Source: Mycolicibacterium hassiacum DSM 44199
GTDB taxonomy: Bacteria > Actinomycetota > Actinomycetes > Mycobacteriales > Mycobacteriaceae
Direction: 5' to 3'
NCBI RefSeq assembly: GCF_900603025.1
Contig: NZ_LR026975.1
Location: 1,984,001 to 2,048,000, forward strand
DNA length: 64,000 nucleotides
Every line of letters starts with the position of its first letter. The stretch's first letter is position 1. The translations under genes and the position numbers were made by a program. Positions 34,666-46,630 of the stretch are shown one piece after another. The notes beneath the pieces were generated by a model. It was given only the letters and a program-made list of their open reading frames with translations. It was not told where the DNA came from and did not search any database.

Positions 34666-35040
34666 ATGCGGTCTCTCATCGCCGCACCGTTGTTGGCCAC
34701 GGCGCTGCTGGCGGCCGCCGTTCCGCTGGCCGGTGACGCCGCCGCGCACTGCCATTCGGCCGACTGCGTACCCAACGTGGCCCGCGACATCGTGCCGTAC
34801 TCGCCGTGCCGGCCCGGCAAGTACTTCAACTACGGGCTCGACGCCACCGGCGCCACCTACGTGTGCAACAGGACCGGGGTCTGGACACCGGCGGGACCGC
34901 TGGTCGGGGTGTACAACGTGGCGATGCCGTGCGACGAGGTGGGCACCTCGGCGCAGGGGTCCGACGGGGTGGCGTTCATGTGCGCCGATATGGGTGGCGG
35001 CGACATCCGCTGGGTGCATCGCATCGACACCCTGGAGTGA
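34666..35040 (+). CDS. Secreted cysteine-rich protein
   Basis: 124 residues. Signal peptide MRSLIAAPLLATALLAAAVP, cleaved near GDAAA, then a mature part with six Cys (in HCHSADC, YSPCRPG, YVCNRTG, MPCDEV and AFMCADM), which probably form three disulfides. TATCGT ends six bases before the ATG, suggesting a leaderless message. Function unknown. Its stop touches the convergent amidotransferase gene. Confidence 0.72.
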   Translation: MRSLIAAPLLATALLAAAVPLAGDAAAHCHSADCVPNVARDIVPYSPCRPGKYFNYGLDATGATYVCNRTGVWTPAGPLVGVYNVAMPCDEVGTSAQGSDGVAFMCADMGGGDIRWVHRIDTLE

Positions 35041-35784
35041 TCACCGGGCGTAGCGGCGGACGAACTGCTGCAGCACGGTCGGCGCATGGCGGACATCCCA
35101 TCGCCGCACTTCGCTCTTCAGTGCCTCCGCCGACTCCGGCGCGAAGTAGCCGTGGCCCTTGTAGACGTCGATGCGGGTGAGCATGCCGTCGAGGTCGAGC
35201 TCCGGGTGGAACTGAGTGGCGTAGACGTTGCGGCCCACCCGGAACGCCTGCACCGGGCACCCCGCCGATGCGGCCAGGCGCACCGCCCCGGGGGGCAGCG
35301 TGGTGGCCGCCTCCCGGTGCCCGCCGAACGCCTCGAACGTGGCCGGCAGCGGTGCGAACAGCGGATCATCGCGGCCCTCATCGGTGACCGAGACCGTCAC
35401 GCCGCCAACGGGTTCGGCGTATGTGCGGTCGATCGTCGCGCCGATGACGGTGCCCAGCGTGCCGACCCCGTAACAGCAGCCGAGGAACGGGTGGTCCTGC
35501 TCGACGATGCGTTGCAGCAACGCCAACAGCTCCGATTCCGCCCGGCACTGGATCGCGGACTTGACCTCGGGCGGGTCGCTGACGTTGAACGGTCCGCCGC
35601 CCAGCACGATGCCCGACCAGTCGTCGAGGTCGATCCGCCCCAGCGGTTCGTGGGTCAACCGGATCCGCCGCATCCCGGTGGCGTCCAGCCCGGCGAATCG
35701 CCGCATCGAGCGGTACTCGTCGTCGGCGGCCTCGTCCTCACCGCGGATCGACAACAGCAGGAACGGCCGGTGACCGGAACGCAC
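35041..35784 (-). CDS. Class I glutamine amidotransferase-like protein
   Basis: 247 residues from GTG 35782-35784, chosen because it starts just before the folded region RPFLLLSIRGEDE. Nucleophile Cys in FLGCCYGVGTLGTVIG, His-Glu in YATQFHPELDLDG, and the substrate loop GIVLGGGPFNVSDP. These features fit GMP-synthase-type amidotransferases without a synthetase domain. The target is unknown. Downstream of katG on the same strand, 64 bases from its stop, but probably a separate unit. Confidence 0.8.
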   Translation of the reverse strand: MRSGHRPFLLLSIRGEDEAADDEYRSMRRFAGLDATGMRRIRLTHEPLGRIDLDDWSGIVLGGGPFNVSDPPEVKSAIQCRAESELLALLQRIVEQDHPFLGCCYGVGTLGTVIGATIDRTYAEPVGGVTVSVTDEGRDDPLFAPLPATFEAFGGHREAATTLPPGAVRLAASAGCPVQAFRVGRNVYATQFHPELDLDGMLTRIDVYKGHGYFAPESAEALKSEVRRWDVRHAPTVLQQFVRRYAR

Positions 35785-35848
35785 GGCACCCCGCGAGCCC
35801 GAGGTGCCCGCGGGGTGCCGCATGTCGACTTCCGGATCGCCGCTGGTG

Positions 35849-38579
<2,731 letters not shown>

Positions 38580-38613
38580 ACCATCATCCTCCCCCTTTTC
38601 TGGAGTCGGTCAA
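38580..38613 (-). promoter_or_regulatory. furA-katG promoter region
   Basis: A -35-like TTGACC (38608-38613, coding strand) precedes an A-rich stretch (AGAAAAGGGGGAGG) directly before the furA start. This resembles the conserved furA promoter/FurA operator. Confidence 0.5.
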
Positions 38614-38892
38614 GAACGTTTCGCGATTCCGGCCGGCCTGCCGCAGCCCAGCATCGCGGCCACCGATGCGGCGCCGATTGCTGGGCACTTCCCGAGTGCA
38701 GGTGGAGTCGATTTCGCGCGTCGCGCAACCGGTTTGTCAGCAAATCCGGTGTCCGACCGGATGACCGGGCCGGGCCGGCTCGCATCCGTGCCGAGCCGGC
38801 CCGGCGCTGGTACTGTGCGGTGGCTGTTGGGTGGTGGTCAGCCCGCACCGAGCCGATCGAACACGTCCGAGAGCCGTCCCGAAGAGAGTGTC

Positions 38893-40113
38893 GTGCGCAC
38901 CGGCGACATCAAGGCCCTGACCGGACTGCGCATCCTCGCCGCGGTCTGGGTGGTGCTGTTTCACTTCCGGCCGCTGCTGGAGGCCGCGGCGCCGGGATTC
39001 CGCTCCGCGCTGGCACCCCTGCTGGATTCCGGCGCGCAGGGCGTCGACCTGTTCTTCATCCTCAGCGGGTTCGTGCTGACGTGGAACTACCTCGACCGGA
39101 TGGGCCCGGACTGGTCGACGCGGGCCACCCTGCGGTTCCTGTGGCTGCGGCTGGCCCGGGTGTGGCCGGTGTATCTGGTGACGATGCACCTGGCCGCGCT
39201 GTGGATCATCTTCACGCTCAACGTGGGACACGTGCCGTCCGAGCAGGCGGCCACGCTCACCGCGCTCAACTACGTGCGGCAGCTCTTTCTCGTTCAGCTG
39301 TGGACCGAACCGTACTTCGACGGCACCAGCTGGGACGGGCCGGCGTGGTCGATCAGCGCCGAGTGGCTGGCCTACCTGCTGTTCGCGGTGCTGGTGCTGG
39401 TGGTGTTCCGCATCGCCCGGGTCACCCGGGCCCGCGGGCTGCTGCTGTTGGCGGTCGCGGCGGCGGCCCCGCCGGTGCTGCTGCTGATGGCGACCGGGCA
39501 GTTCTACACGCCGTGGAGTTGGCTGCCGCGCATCGTCATGCAGTTCACCGCGGGCGCGCTGGTGTGCGCGGCGGTGCGCCGGCTGCACCCGGACCACCGC
39601 GCCCGCCGGCTCGCGGGGGTGGCGGCGGCACTGCTCGGGGCGGCCGTCGTCGCGAGCCTGTACTGGCTCGACGCCCACCCGATCCGGACCATCCCGGACG
39701 CCGCCGGACTGGTCGATCTGCTGTTCGTGCCCCTGGTCGCGGCATTGGCGATTGGGACCGGGTCGCTGCCGGCCCTGCTGGCCACCCCGCCGCTGGTGTA
39801 TCTGGGGCAGGTGTCGTTCAGCCTGTACATGGTCCATGAACTGGTGCACACCGCCTGGAACTGGGCGGTGGCGCAGTTCGAGCTGCAGCTGGGCGCCGAC
39901 CTGGCGGGCAAGGCGACGATGGTCGGGCTGATCGGTGCCGCGGTGACCGGGGCGGTGCTGCTGTATCACCTGGTCGAGGAGCCGGCCCGCCGCTGGATGC
40001 GCGCCATGCTGGACGATCCGCGCAGCGGCGCCCGATGTGCCGGTGTGGCCGCGGCACCATCGGTCGATCCGCACGCCGACGCACCCACCCCGCTGCCCGC
40101 CCGCGCCGGTTGA
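38893..40113 (+). CDS. Acyltransferase family 3 membrane protein (Rv0517-like)
   Basis: 406 residues from GTG 38893, after GAAGAGAG. Integral membrane O-acyltransferase: starts GDIKALTGLRILAAVWVVLFHF with the conserved His, then QGVDLFFILSGFVLTWNY, and about ten hydrophobic helices through FSLYMVHELVHTAWNW to the final VEEPARRWM. These enzymes move acyl groups onto carbohydrates or lipids of the envelope. It is followed by an SGNH hydrolase, the same order as Rv0517-Rv0518. The two may work together on an envelope glycan. Confidence 0.87.
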   Translation: MRTGDIKALTGLRILAAVWVVLFHFRPLLEAAAPGFRSALAPLLDSGAQGVDLFFILSGFVLTWNYLDRMGPDWSTRATLRFLWLRLARVWPVYLVTMHLAALWIIFTLNVGHVPSEQAATLTALNYVRQLFLVQLWTEPYFDGTSWDGPAWSISAEWLAYLLFAVLVLVVFRIARVTRARGLLLLAVAAAAPPVLLLMATGQFYTPWSWLPRIVMQFTAGALVCAAVRRLHPDHRARRLAGVAAALLGAAVVASLYWLDAHPIRTIPDAAGLVDLLFVPLVAALAIGTGSLPALLATPPLVYLGQVSFSLYMVHELVHTAWNWAVAQFELQLGADLAGKATMVGLIGAAVTGAVLLYHLVEEPARRWMRAMLDDPRSGARCAGVAAAPSVDPHADAPTPLPARAG

Positions 40114-40164
40114 TCATGCGCGTCGCCGACCCGGTCGCGGCCGGTCAGGCCCTAATCTGGTCTG

Positions 40165-40857
40165 GTGAGACGCCTGATCACAGCCATCGTCGCGCTGGCC
40201 CTGCTCGCCGGTGCGAGCTCTCAGCGCTCGCTGCCGGAAAGCCGAGAACACTTTGCGGCACTGAGCTCCTCGGTGAACCGCGTCGCGGTGATCGGCGACT
40301 CGTACACGGCCGGCGGGGAGTTCGGCGGTCTGGGCCGGAAGGCCTGGACGGCCCGGGCGTGGGAGGCGCTGGCGCGGCAACGGATCCCGCTGACCCTCGA
40401 TGTGGGCGCCGAGGGCGGGGCCGGCTACGGCACCCGCGGCGAGAACGGCAGCCTGTTCGAGGACCTGGCCGCCCGCACGGTGAAGGCCGACGACGTGCTG
40501 GTGGTGTTCTTCGGATCCCGCAACGATCAGGGCGTCCATCCGGCCCAGCTGTCGATCCTGGTCTACGGGGCCTTCCAGCTGGCCCGCCGGATGGCTCCGA
40601 AGGCGAGCTTTCTGGTGATCGGCCCGCCGTGGCCGACGGCCGATCCGCCGCCGGCGGTGCTGCAGATCCGCGACACCCTGCGGTATCAGGCCGGAGTGGC
40701 CGGCGCGACGTTCGTCGACCCGATCGCCGAGGGCTGGTTCGTCGGCCGCCCCGAGTTGATCGGTGCCGACGGGGTTCACCCCACCGATGCCGGCCACCAG
40801 TACCTGGCCGACAAGATCGCCCCGCTGATCGGGGCGCGGCTGCCTGCGCGACTATGA
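40165..40857 (+). CDS. SGNH/GDSL-family exported esterase-like protein (Rv0518-like)
   Basis: 230 residues, GTG start six bases after a -10-like TAATCT, so probably leaderless. A short signal peptide (LITAIVALALLAGASS) is followed by the SGNH blocks: VAVIGDSYTAGG (Ser), VVFFGSRNDQG (Asn) and DGVHPTDAGH (Asp and His). Such partners of acyltransferase-3 proteins add or remove acetyl groups on surface polymers. It precedes a PrrB-like kinase by seven bases. Confidence 0.85.
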   Translation: MRRLITAIVALALLAGASSQRSLPESREHFAALSSSVNRVAVIGDSYTAGGEFGGLGRKAWTARAWEALARQRIPLTLDVGAEGGAGYGTRGENGSLFEDLAARTVKADDVLVVFFGSRNDQGVHPAQLSILVYGAFQLARRMAPKASFLVIGPPWPTADPPPAVLQIRDTLRYQAGVAGATFVDPIAEGWFVGRPELIGADGVHPTDAGHQYLADKIAPLIGARLPARL

Positions 40858-40864
40858 AGCTGAC

Positions 40865-42274
40865 ATGAACCTGCCCGCTGAGAACGTTCCCGCCAAGAGC
40901 CTCGTCGACCGGATCAGGCACCTCGTCGACCGTGGGTACGAACTGCTCACCCGCGTGCTGTCGCTGCGGGTGATCGTGATCGTGGCGGCGCTGTCGGTGG
41001 TCGCGCTCGTCATCACCCTCGGTGCCTGGGTGTGGTTCGGGGTCACCAACGACCAGTACAGCCAGCTCGACCGCCGGCTGGACTCGGTGAGCAGCCTGGA
41101 GGACATCGAGGCCCTGCTGCGCAGCGCGCAGGACGAGAGCCAGCAGCCGCCGCCGTCCGGGGGCCTGGTGCGCACCGTGCGCATCGGCGACACCACGGTC
41201 TCGGTGCCCCGGGACATCGTGTTGCCGCGGTTCGAGGTCGGCTACGCCAACACCACCATCGACGGGGTGGAGTACCGGGTCCGCACCTTCGCCGCCGGTG
41301 ACGCGCTGGTCGCCATCGGCGCCCCGGTGGCCGACACCCAGCGGCGCATCGACGAACTGCACCGTCGGGTGCTGCTGATCTGCGGCGGGGTCATCATCGG
41401 CACCGTGATCGTCGGGCTGGTGATGTGGTCGATCATGATCAACCCGTTCCGGTTGCTGGCCCAGCAGGCCCGCGCGATCAACGCGCAGTCCAAACCCGAC
41501 GAGGTCAAGGTGCGCGGGGTGCAGGAGGCCGTCGAGATCGCCGAGGCCGTCGAGGGCATGATCGCGCGCATCAGCGACGAACAGGAACGCACCAAGAAGG
41601 CGCTCGACTCGGCCCGGGACTTCGCCGCCGCGGCCTCCCACGAACTGCGCACGCCGCTGACCGCGATGCGGACCAACCTCGAGGTGCTCTCCACCCTGCA
41701 GATGGGGGAGGAGCAGCGCCGCGAGGTGATCGACGACATCATGCGCCAGCAGGCCCGCATCGAGTCGACGCTGACCGCGCTGGAGCGGCTGGCCCAGGGC
41801 GAGTTGACCACCTCCGACGACTTCGTGCCGGTCGACGTCACCGAGCTGCTCGACCGCGCCGCCCACGACGCGATGCGCAACTATCCGGGCGTCAACGTGT
41901 CGCTGGCCTCGCCGCACACGGTGCTGATGATCGGCCTGCCGGCGGGCCTGCGGCTGGTGATCGACAACGCGATCACCAACGCGGTCAAACACGGCGGCGC
42001 CACCGAGATCCGGCTCAGCGCCGAGAGTTCCGCCGACGGGGTGATGCTGGCCGTCGACGACAACGGCTCGGGCATCCCCGAGCAGGAGCGGGATCGGGTG
42101 TTCGAGCGGTTCTCCCGGGGCTCGACCGCGGCGCGTTCCGGCTCCGGCCTGGGGCTGGCGCTGGTGGCGCAGCAGGCCGAACTGCACGGCGGAACGGCCT
42201 CGATCGAGACCAGCCCGTTGGGCGGGGCCCGGCTGGTGCTGCGCCTGCCCGCCCCCGGCGCCGCGCTCGGCTGA
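40865..42274 (+). CDS. Orphan sensor histidine kinase, PrrB-like
   Basis: 469 residues. Two membrane helices (about residues 33-60 and 166-190) bracket an extracytoplasmic sensor. HAMP-like linker, H-box FAAAASHELRTPLTAMRTN, N-box VIDNAITNAVKHGG and G-boxes DDNGSGIP and GSGLGLALVAQQ. The sequence follows M. tuberculosis PrrB closely in the second half and in LHRRVLLICGG. No response regulator gene lies on either side. Either PrrB with a displaced partner or a paralogue. Shares a possible transcript with the SGNH gene. Confidence 0.85.
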   Translation: MNLPAENVPAKSLVDRIRHLVDRGYELLTRVLSLRVIVIVAALSVVALVITLGAWVWFGVTNDQYSQLDRRLDSVSSLEDIEALLRSAQDESQQPPPSGGLVRTVRIGDTTVSVPRDIVLPRFEVGYANTTIDGVEYRVRTFAAGDALVAIGAPVADTQRRIDELHRRVLLICGGVIIGTVIVGLVMWSIMINPFRLLAQQARAINAQSKPDEVKVRGVQEAVEIAEAVEGMIARISDEQERTKKALDSARDFAAAASHELRTPLTAMRTNLEVLSTLQMGEEQRREVIDDIMRQQARIESTLTALERLAQGELTTSDDFVPVDVTELLDRAAHDAMRNYPGVNVSLASPHTVLMIGLPAGLRLVIDNAITNAVKHGGATEIRLSAESSADGVMLAVDDNGSGIPEQERDRVFERFSRGSTAARSGSGLGLALVAQQAELHGGTASIETSPLGGARLVLRLPAPGAALG

Positions 42275-42286
42275 GCGGGTGGGGTC

Positions 42287-44587
42287 CTACGGCTCCTTGC
42301 GGATCAACCGCTTGAGCGCCTCCCGGTCGGGTGCCAGCAGTTCCTCGATGCGCTCCTTGTTGACATCGGCGACGATGATCTCGCCGACCTCCTGGTAGAC
42401 GTCGCTGAAGATGCCGTGCGACTTCATCTTCTCGGTCTGATAGATGTTGTCCTCGGTCGGCGTCACGTAGTAGACCACCTCGGCCTTGAACCGGTGGATG
42501 AGCCACAGGTGCACGATGCTCATCAGCCGCTTCTTGCGCAGTTTCTCGGCGAAGGTGTTCTGGTCGCGCACCGTGAGGATGCTGCGGCCGTGCCGGTCCT
42601 TGATCGGGTCGACGATCACGTTGGCCAGCTTCTCGGCCTGGCCGTCGGTGCGCTCGCCGTAGATGCCGAGTTCGAGCACGTCCGAGCCCGGACGGGTGGG
42701 GAACAGCCGCACCCGCAGCGTCTCGTTGAGCTGGTAGTGCTCGCTCCACATCGCCAGCCACTCCTCGAGCAGCTTCTTGGGCACCTCGGTCTGCACCAGG
42801 TGCTGATGCTGGGTCGAGCCCTTGCCCATTGCCTTGGTGGTGGCGGTGCGGCCGGACGACGCGGCCAGCGCGGCGTCGCTGCGCGGCCCGCCGACCAGGG
42901 TCTGCGGGGTGCGGTAGGGCGACTCCACCAGCCGCATCTTGCGCTGCAGCCGGGCCAGCGCCAGCATGCCGTCCTGTTTGAGCGCGGTCGCGAACTCCTC
43001 GGCGGCCACCCCGTCGACCTGGTGGCCGCCGTAGGTGATGAAGTTGAACACGAAGCCGAGCTTGCCGAGTTCTTCAGGGAAAGCCCGCATTTCGTCGTCG
43101 GTCATGCCGGTGGTGTCCCAGTTGAACGACGGGGACAGGTTGTAGGCGAGCATCTTGTCCGGATAGACGGCGTGGATCGCCTCGGCGAACTCGCGGGCAT
43201 CGGCCAGATCGGCGGTCTTGGTCTCCATCCAGAGGATGTCGGCGAACGGCGCCGCGGCCAACGACTTGGCGATCGCGTACGGGATGCCGCCGCGCACCTG
43301 GTAGTAGCCCTCCGGGGTCTTGGCCAGCTCGCAGTCCCAGCCGACCGCCGCCCCGATCTCGCGGGCCTTCTCCCGGGCGGTGTACAGCGGTGCGGTGCGC
43401 GCGAATTTCCGCCACTCGGCCACGCTCATGTCGAGCTGTTCGCCTTCGCTCTCCCGGAACTCGAGCAGCTCGGCCACCGCCTCGCCGTAGGTCATCAGCC
43501 CGGCGTCGAGCTGCCAGGCGTCCACGAACTTCTGCTCGACCTGGTCGAACAGCGCGTCGATCGCCCCGTCGGGGCGTTCGTGGTAGGCCCTGACCGCGGC
43601 GTCGATCTCGGTGGCGATGCCGTGCTGTTCCAGCCAGGCGTCCGCCGCGGCGTACTCACCCTCCGGCAGCGCGTAGAGCAGGTGGCCGTTGATGTCGGGC
43701 ACGCCCTGGTCGAAAAAGCGCCGCATCATCGCCAGATAGCACGACTTGTACGACGGGATCTTCAGGTTGGTGACGCCGAGCAGGAACGGCTGATCGCGTT
43801 CGTCGGCGCGGCTGTCGATGAGGTTGGCGGCCTCGGCGTCGGTGCGCGCGACGATGATGCCCGGCACCTTCATGATGTCGAGCTGGAATCGCGCGGTGTT
43901 GAGCCGCTTGATGTGCTCGTCGCAGGACACCAGCACCTTGCCGCCCTGATGCCCGCACTTCTTGGTGCCGGGCCGCTGGTCCTCGATGTGGTAGCCCGGC
44001 ACACCGGCCTCGACGAAACGACGAATCAGGTTGCGCACGTGGGGATCTCCGCCGTGACCGGTGTCGGCGTCGGCGATGATGAACGGTCGGTAGTCGACCG
44101 CCGGGGTGGCCGCCCGCTGCTCCGGGGTCATCTGCATGCGCAGGTAGTGCTGGTTGCGGTCGGCGGTCAGCAGCGCCCGCACCAGGCCGGCGGCCTCGTT
44201 GGGCACCTGGCTGAGCGGATAGCTGGCCAGATCGGGACCCGGATCCTCGTCGGCGGACCCCTTCGCCGAGGTGGCCCAGCCGCCGAGGTAGATCCCCTCG
44301 ATGCCCATGCGTTTCATGGTCACGGCCTGACCCGGCGAGTACGGGCCGAAGGTGGTGATGCTCTTCTTCTGGGCGAACAATTCGCGCAACCGCGCATAGA
44401 AGGCGGTCGCGGCCTCGCGGGCCACGGTGTAGTCCACGGGGATGGTGCCACGCTGTTCGACAACCTGGCGGGCGGTGTAGAGCCGGATGATTCCGTCGAA
44501 CCTCGGGCTCTTGAAGTACTCCTCGGTGGCGGCGACTTCCTGCTCGAACGGGGTCTGCGGCGCTGCGTCCGTTTCGATGATGGCCAT
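42287..44587 (-). CDS. aceA: Isocitrate lyase 2 (ICL2), full length
   Basis: 766 residues. Glyoxylate-shunt and methylcitrate lyase for growth on fatty acids, acetate and propionate. Catalytic [10 protein letters not shown] loop, metal site [10 protein letters not shown] and EDQRPGTKK, and a C-terminal ICL2-specific domain from about residue 590 (the acetyl-CoA/propionyl-CoA-sensing region). Unlike M. tuberculosis H37Rv, where aceAa and aceAb are split, this gene is intact. It converges on the kinase gene with 12 bases between the stops. Confidence 0.95.
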   Translation of the reverse strand: MAIIETDAAPQTPFEQEVAATEEYFKSPRFDGIIRLYTARQVVEQRGTIPVDYTVAREAATAFYARLRELFAQKKSITTFGPYSPGQAVTMKRMGIEGIYLGGWATSAKGSADEDPGPDLASYPLSQVPNEAAGLVRALLTADRNQHYLRMQMTPEQRAATPAVDYRPFIIADADTGHGGDPHVRNLIRRFVEAGVPGYHIEDQRPGTKKCGHQGGKVLVSCDEHIKRLNTARFQLDIMKVPGIIVARTDAEAANLIDSRADERDQPFLLGVTNLKIPSYKSCYLAMMRRFFDQGVPDINGHLLYALPEGEYAAADAWLEQHGIATEIDAAVRAYHERPDGAIDALFDQVEQKFVDAWQLDAGLMTYGEAVAELLEFRESEGEQLDMSVAEWRKFARTAPLYTAREKAREIGAAVGWDCELAKTPEGYYQVRGGIPYAIAKSLAAAPFADILWMETKTADLADAREFAEAIHAVYPDKMLAYNLSPSFNWDTTGMTDDEMRAFPEELGKLGFVFNFITYGGHQVDGVAAEEFATALKQDGMLALARLQRKMRLVESPYRTPQTLVGGPRSDAALAASSGRTATTKAMGKGSTQHQHLVQTEVPKKLLEEWLAMWSEHYQLNETLRVRLFPTRPGSDVLELGIYGERTDGQAEKLANVIVDPIKDRHGRSILTVRDQNTFAEKLRKKRLMSIVHLWLIHRFKAEVVYYVTPTEDNIYQTEKMKSHGIFSDVYQEVGEIIVADVNKERIEELLAPDREALKRLIRKEP

Positions 44588-44641
44588 GCACCAACAGTAC
44601 GACCCGCAACTGCGCCCCGAGCCGATATGACCGGCCCGGTA

Positions 44642-45886
44642 TCAGCCGTTCGGGCCGGGCGGTTGTCCGTCCGGCGAGTCGAGGGCGTCGACCACATGTT
44701 CGGCGATGGCCATCGACGAGGTCGCCGCCGGTGACGGCGCGTTGCGCAGCACCACCACCCGGTCACGGACGCTGATGCGGAAGTCGTCGACCAGCCCGCC
44801 GTCGCGGTCCAGCGCCTGCGCGCGCACCCCGGCCGCGGCCGGCTCGACATCGTCGTCGGCCAACTCGGGCAAGTACGCCCGCGCGGCGGCCAGGAACCGG
44901 CGCCGGCTCAACGATCCGGACAGCTCGCGGATGCCGGTGCGCCAGTGCCGGCGGGCGAACCGCCAGAACGCGGGGGAGCGGGCGATGCCGGCCAGGTCGG
45001 CGGGCGAGACGTCGCGCCAGGTGTAGCCCTCGCGGGCCAGTGCCAGCACCGCGTTGGGCCCGATCAGCACCGTGCCGTCCACCCGCGGGGTGAAGTGCAC
45101 GCCCAGGAACGGGTACCGCGGGTCGGGCACCGGATACACCAGGCCGTTCACCAGATCGCGCCGGTGTGGTTTGAGTGCGTAGTACTCGCCGCGGAACGGC
45201 ATGATGACCGGGTCCGGCCCGTCGCCGGCCATCGTGGCCAGCCGGTCGCTGTACAGCCCGGCGCAGGCGATCACCCGGTCGAAGGGGTGGTGATCGTCGC
45301 CGTCCGGCCCGCGGACGGTGACGATCACCTCCCGGTCGCCGTGACCGTCGCGGATCCGCAGGCCGACGACCTCGTGGCCCAGCGCGATGGTGGCCCCGGC
45401 GGCGACGGCGTCGTCGGCCAGCGCACGGGTCACCTCCGCGAAGTCGACGATCGAGGTGGACGGGGAGTGCAGGGCCGCCACCCCGCGAATCCGCGGTTCG
45501 AGCTCGCGCAGTCCGGCCGGGCCGATAATGCGCACGTCGGCGACGCCGTTGGCCAGGGCGCGGTCGCGGATGTCGTCGAGCCGGGCCCGCTCCGTCTCGT
45601 CGCGCGCGACCACCAACTTGCCGCAGGCCACCCGCCGGATGCCGCGCTCGGCGCAGAACCGCTCGAGCAGAGCCACCCCGCGCCGGCACAGCACCGCCTT
45701 GGCCGAGCCCGGCTGGTAGTACAGCCCGGCGTGGATGACGCCGCTGTTGTGCCCGGTCTGGTGCGCGGCGAGCCGGTCCTCCTTCTCGAACAGGGTGAGC
45801 GCGGTGTCGGGGTGGCGCCGCAGCAGTTCCCGCGCGATGGCCACCCCGAGGATGCCTCCGCCGACAACGGCGACGCGGATGGTCAT
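44642..45886 (-). CDS. lhgO: L-2-hydroxyglutarate oxidase/dehydrogenase (FAD)
   Basis: 414 residues. FAD-dependent DAO-type enzyme oxidising L-2-hydroxyglutarate to 2-oxoglutarate. Rossmann VAVVGGGILGVAIARELL, then TGHNSGVIHAGLYYQPGSAKA (the LhgO signature), VIACAGLYSDRLA and FLGVHFTPRVDGTVLIGPNA. Length normal. Upstream of the ICL2 gene on the same strand with 54 bases between, both linked to central carbon metabolism. Confidence 0.9.
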   Translation of the reverse strand: MTIRVAVVGGGILGVAIARELLRRHPDTALTLFEKEDRLAAHQTGHNSGVIHAGLYYQPGSAKAVLCRRGVALLERFCAERGIRRVACGKLVVARDETERARLDDIRDRALANGVADVRIIGPAGLRELEPRIRGVAALHSPSTSIVDFAEVTRALADDAVAAGATIALGHEVVGLRIRDGHGDREVIVTVRGPDGDDHHPFDRVIACAGLYSDRLATMAGDGPDPVIMPFRGEYYALKPHRRDLVNGLVYPVPDPRYPFLGVHFTPRVDGTVLIGPNAVLALAREGYTWRDVSPADLAGIARSPAFWRFARRHWRTGIRELSGSLSRRRFLAAARAYLPELADDDVEPAAAGVRAQALDRDGGLVDDFRISVRDRVVVLRNAPSPAATSSMAIAEHVVDALDSPDGQPPGPNG

Positions 45887-46072
45887 CGGCGGCTTATCTC
45901 CTGTGGTTCGGGGTCGGCGATTACCGTTCGATCACGGTACGGCAACTCATTGGCCATCTGCCAGCTCGGGATTGGGCATATCGGCCCGCTGCGAGGTAAT
46001 AGTGGTGTAGCCCTTATTGACTCGCAAGTGAATTCAGCTTTTCGCGTTGGTGTTCGAGAAAGTGGATCTTCG

Positions 46073-46621
46073 ATGAGAAACATCATCGCGCTGGCGATCG
46101 GCCTTGCGTTGTTGTTAGCGACGCCGGGACTCGCCGGCGCCCAACCGTACCCGTATCCTCGGCCGCTGCGCAGCCAGAAGGCGGTCGAGGTGGTTATCGC
46201 ACGGGCGGTTTCACAGGTCGGAGTGCCGTTCTCCTACGGCGGCGGTGATGTCAACGGCCCCACCCGGGGCAGCGGGCCGGCGGCCAACGCGATCGGCTTG
46301 GATCCGCAAGGCCGGGTCGTCGGGCTCGACCCCGCGCTCGACACGGTCGGTTTCGACGCCTCCGGGCTGATGGTCTACGCCTTCGCCGGCGCCGGCATCA
46401 AGTTGCCTCGGTCCTCGGGCGAGCAGTACAAGGTGGGTCGTAAGATCCCGCCGAACCTGGCGCTGCCGGGCGACCTGATCTTCTACGGCCCCAACGGAAC
46501 TCAGAGCGTCGCGTTGTTCATCGGCAACGGCCGCATGGTCGAGGTCGGCGAGAACGGTGTGACGATCTCACCGGTGCGCTTCAACAACATGGCGCCTTAC
46601 CTCATCCGCATCATCGAGTAG
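46073..46621 (+). CDS. RipD-like NlpC/P60 domain protein with inactive catalytic site
   Basis: 182 residues, ATG 46073. Signal peptide MRNIIALAIGLALLLATPGLAGA, then an NlpC/P60 domain: VSQVGVPFSYGGGD and GFDASGLMVYAF. The catalytic Cys of DCSG is Ala (DASG) and the His of the second motif is Ser (QSVALFIGNG). M. tuberculosis RipD (Rv1566c) has the same two losses and binds but does not cut peptidoglycan, so I infer the same for this protein. The 186 bases upstream hold no gene that I can see. Confidence 0.85.
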   Translation: MRNIIALAIGLALLLATPGLAGAQPYPYPRPLRSQKAVEVVIARAVSQVGVPFSYGGGDVNGPTRGSGPAANAIGLDPQGRVVGLDPALDTVGFDASGLMVYAFAGAGIKLPRSSGEQYKVGRKIPPNLALPGDLIFYGPNGTQSVALFIGNGRMVEVGENGVTISPVRFNNMAPYLIRIIE

Positions 46622-46630
46622 CGGCGCGCC

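Noticed and set aside
41425..42315. Alternative frame inside the kinase gene
   Set aside because: Arg/Gly-rich with no kinase motifs, typical of a shifted frame in high-GC DNA.
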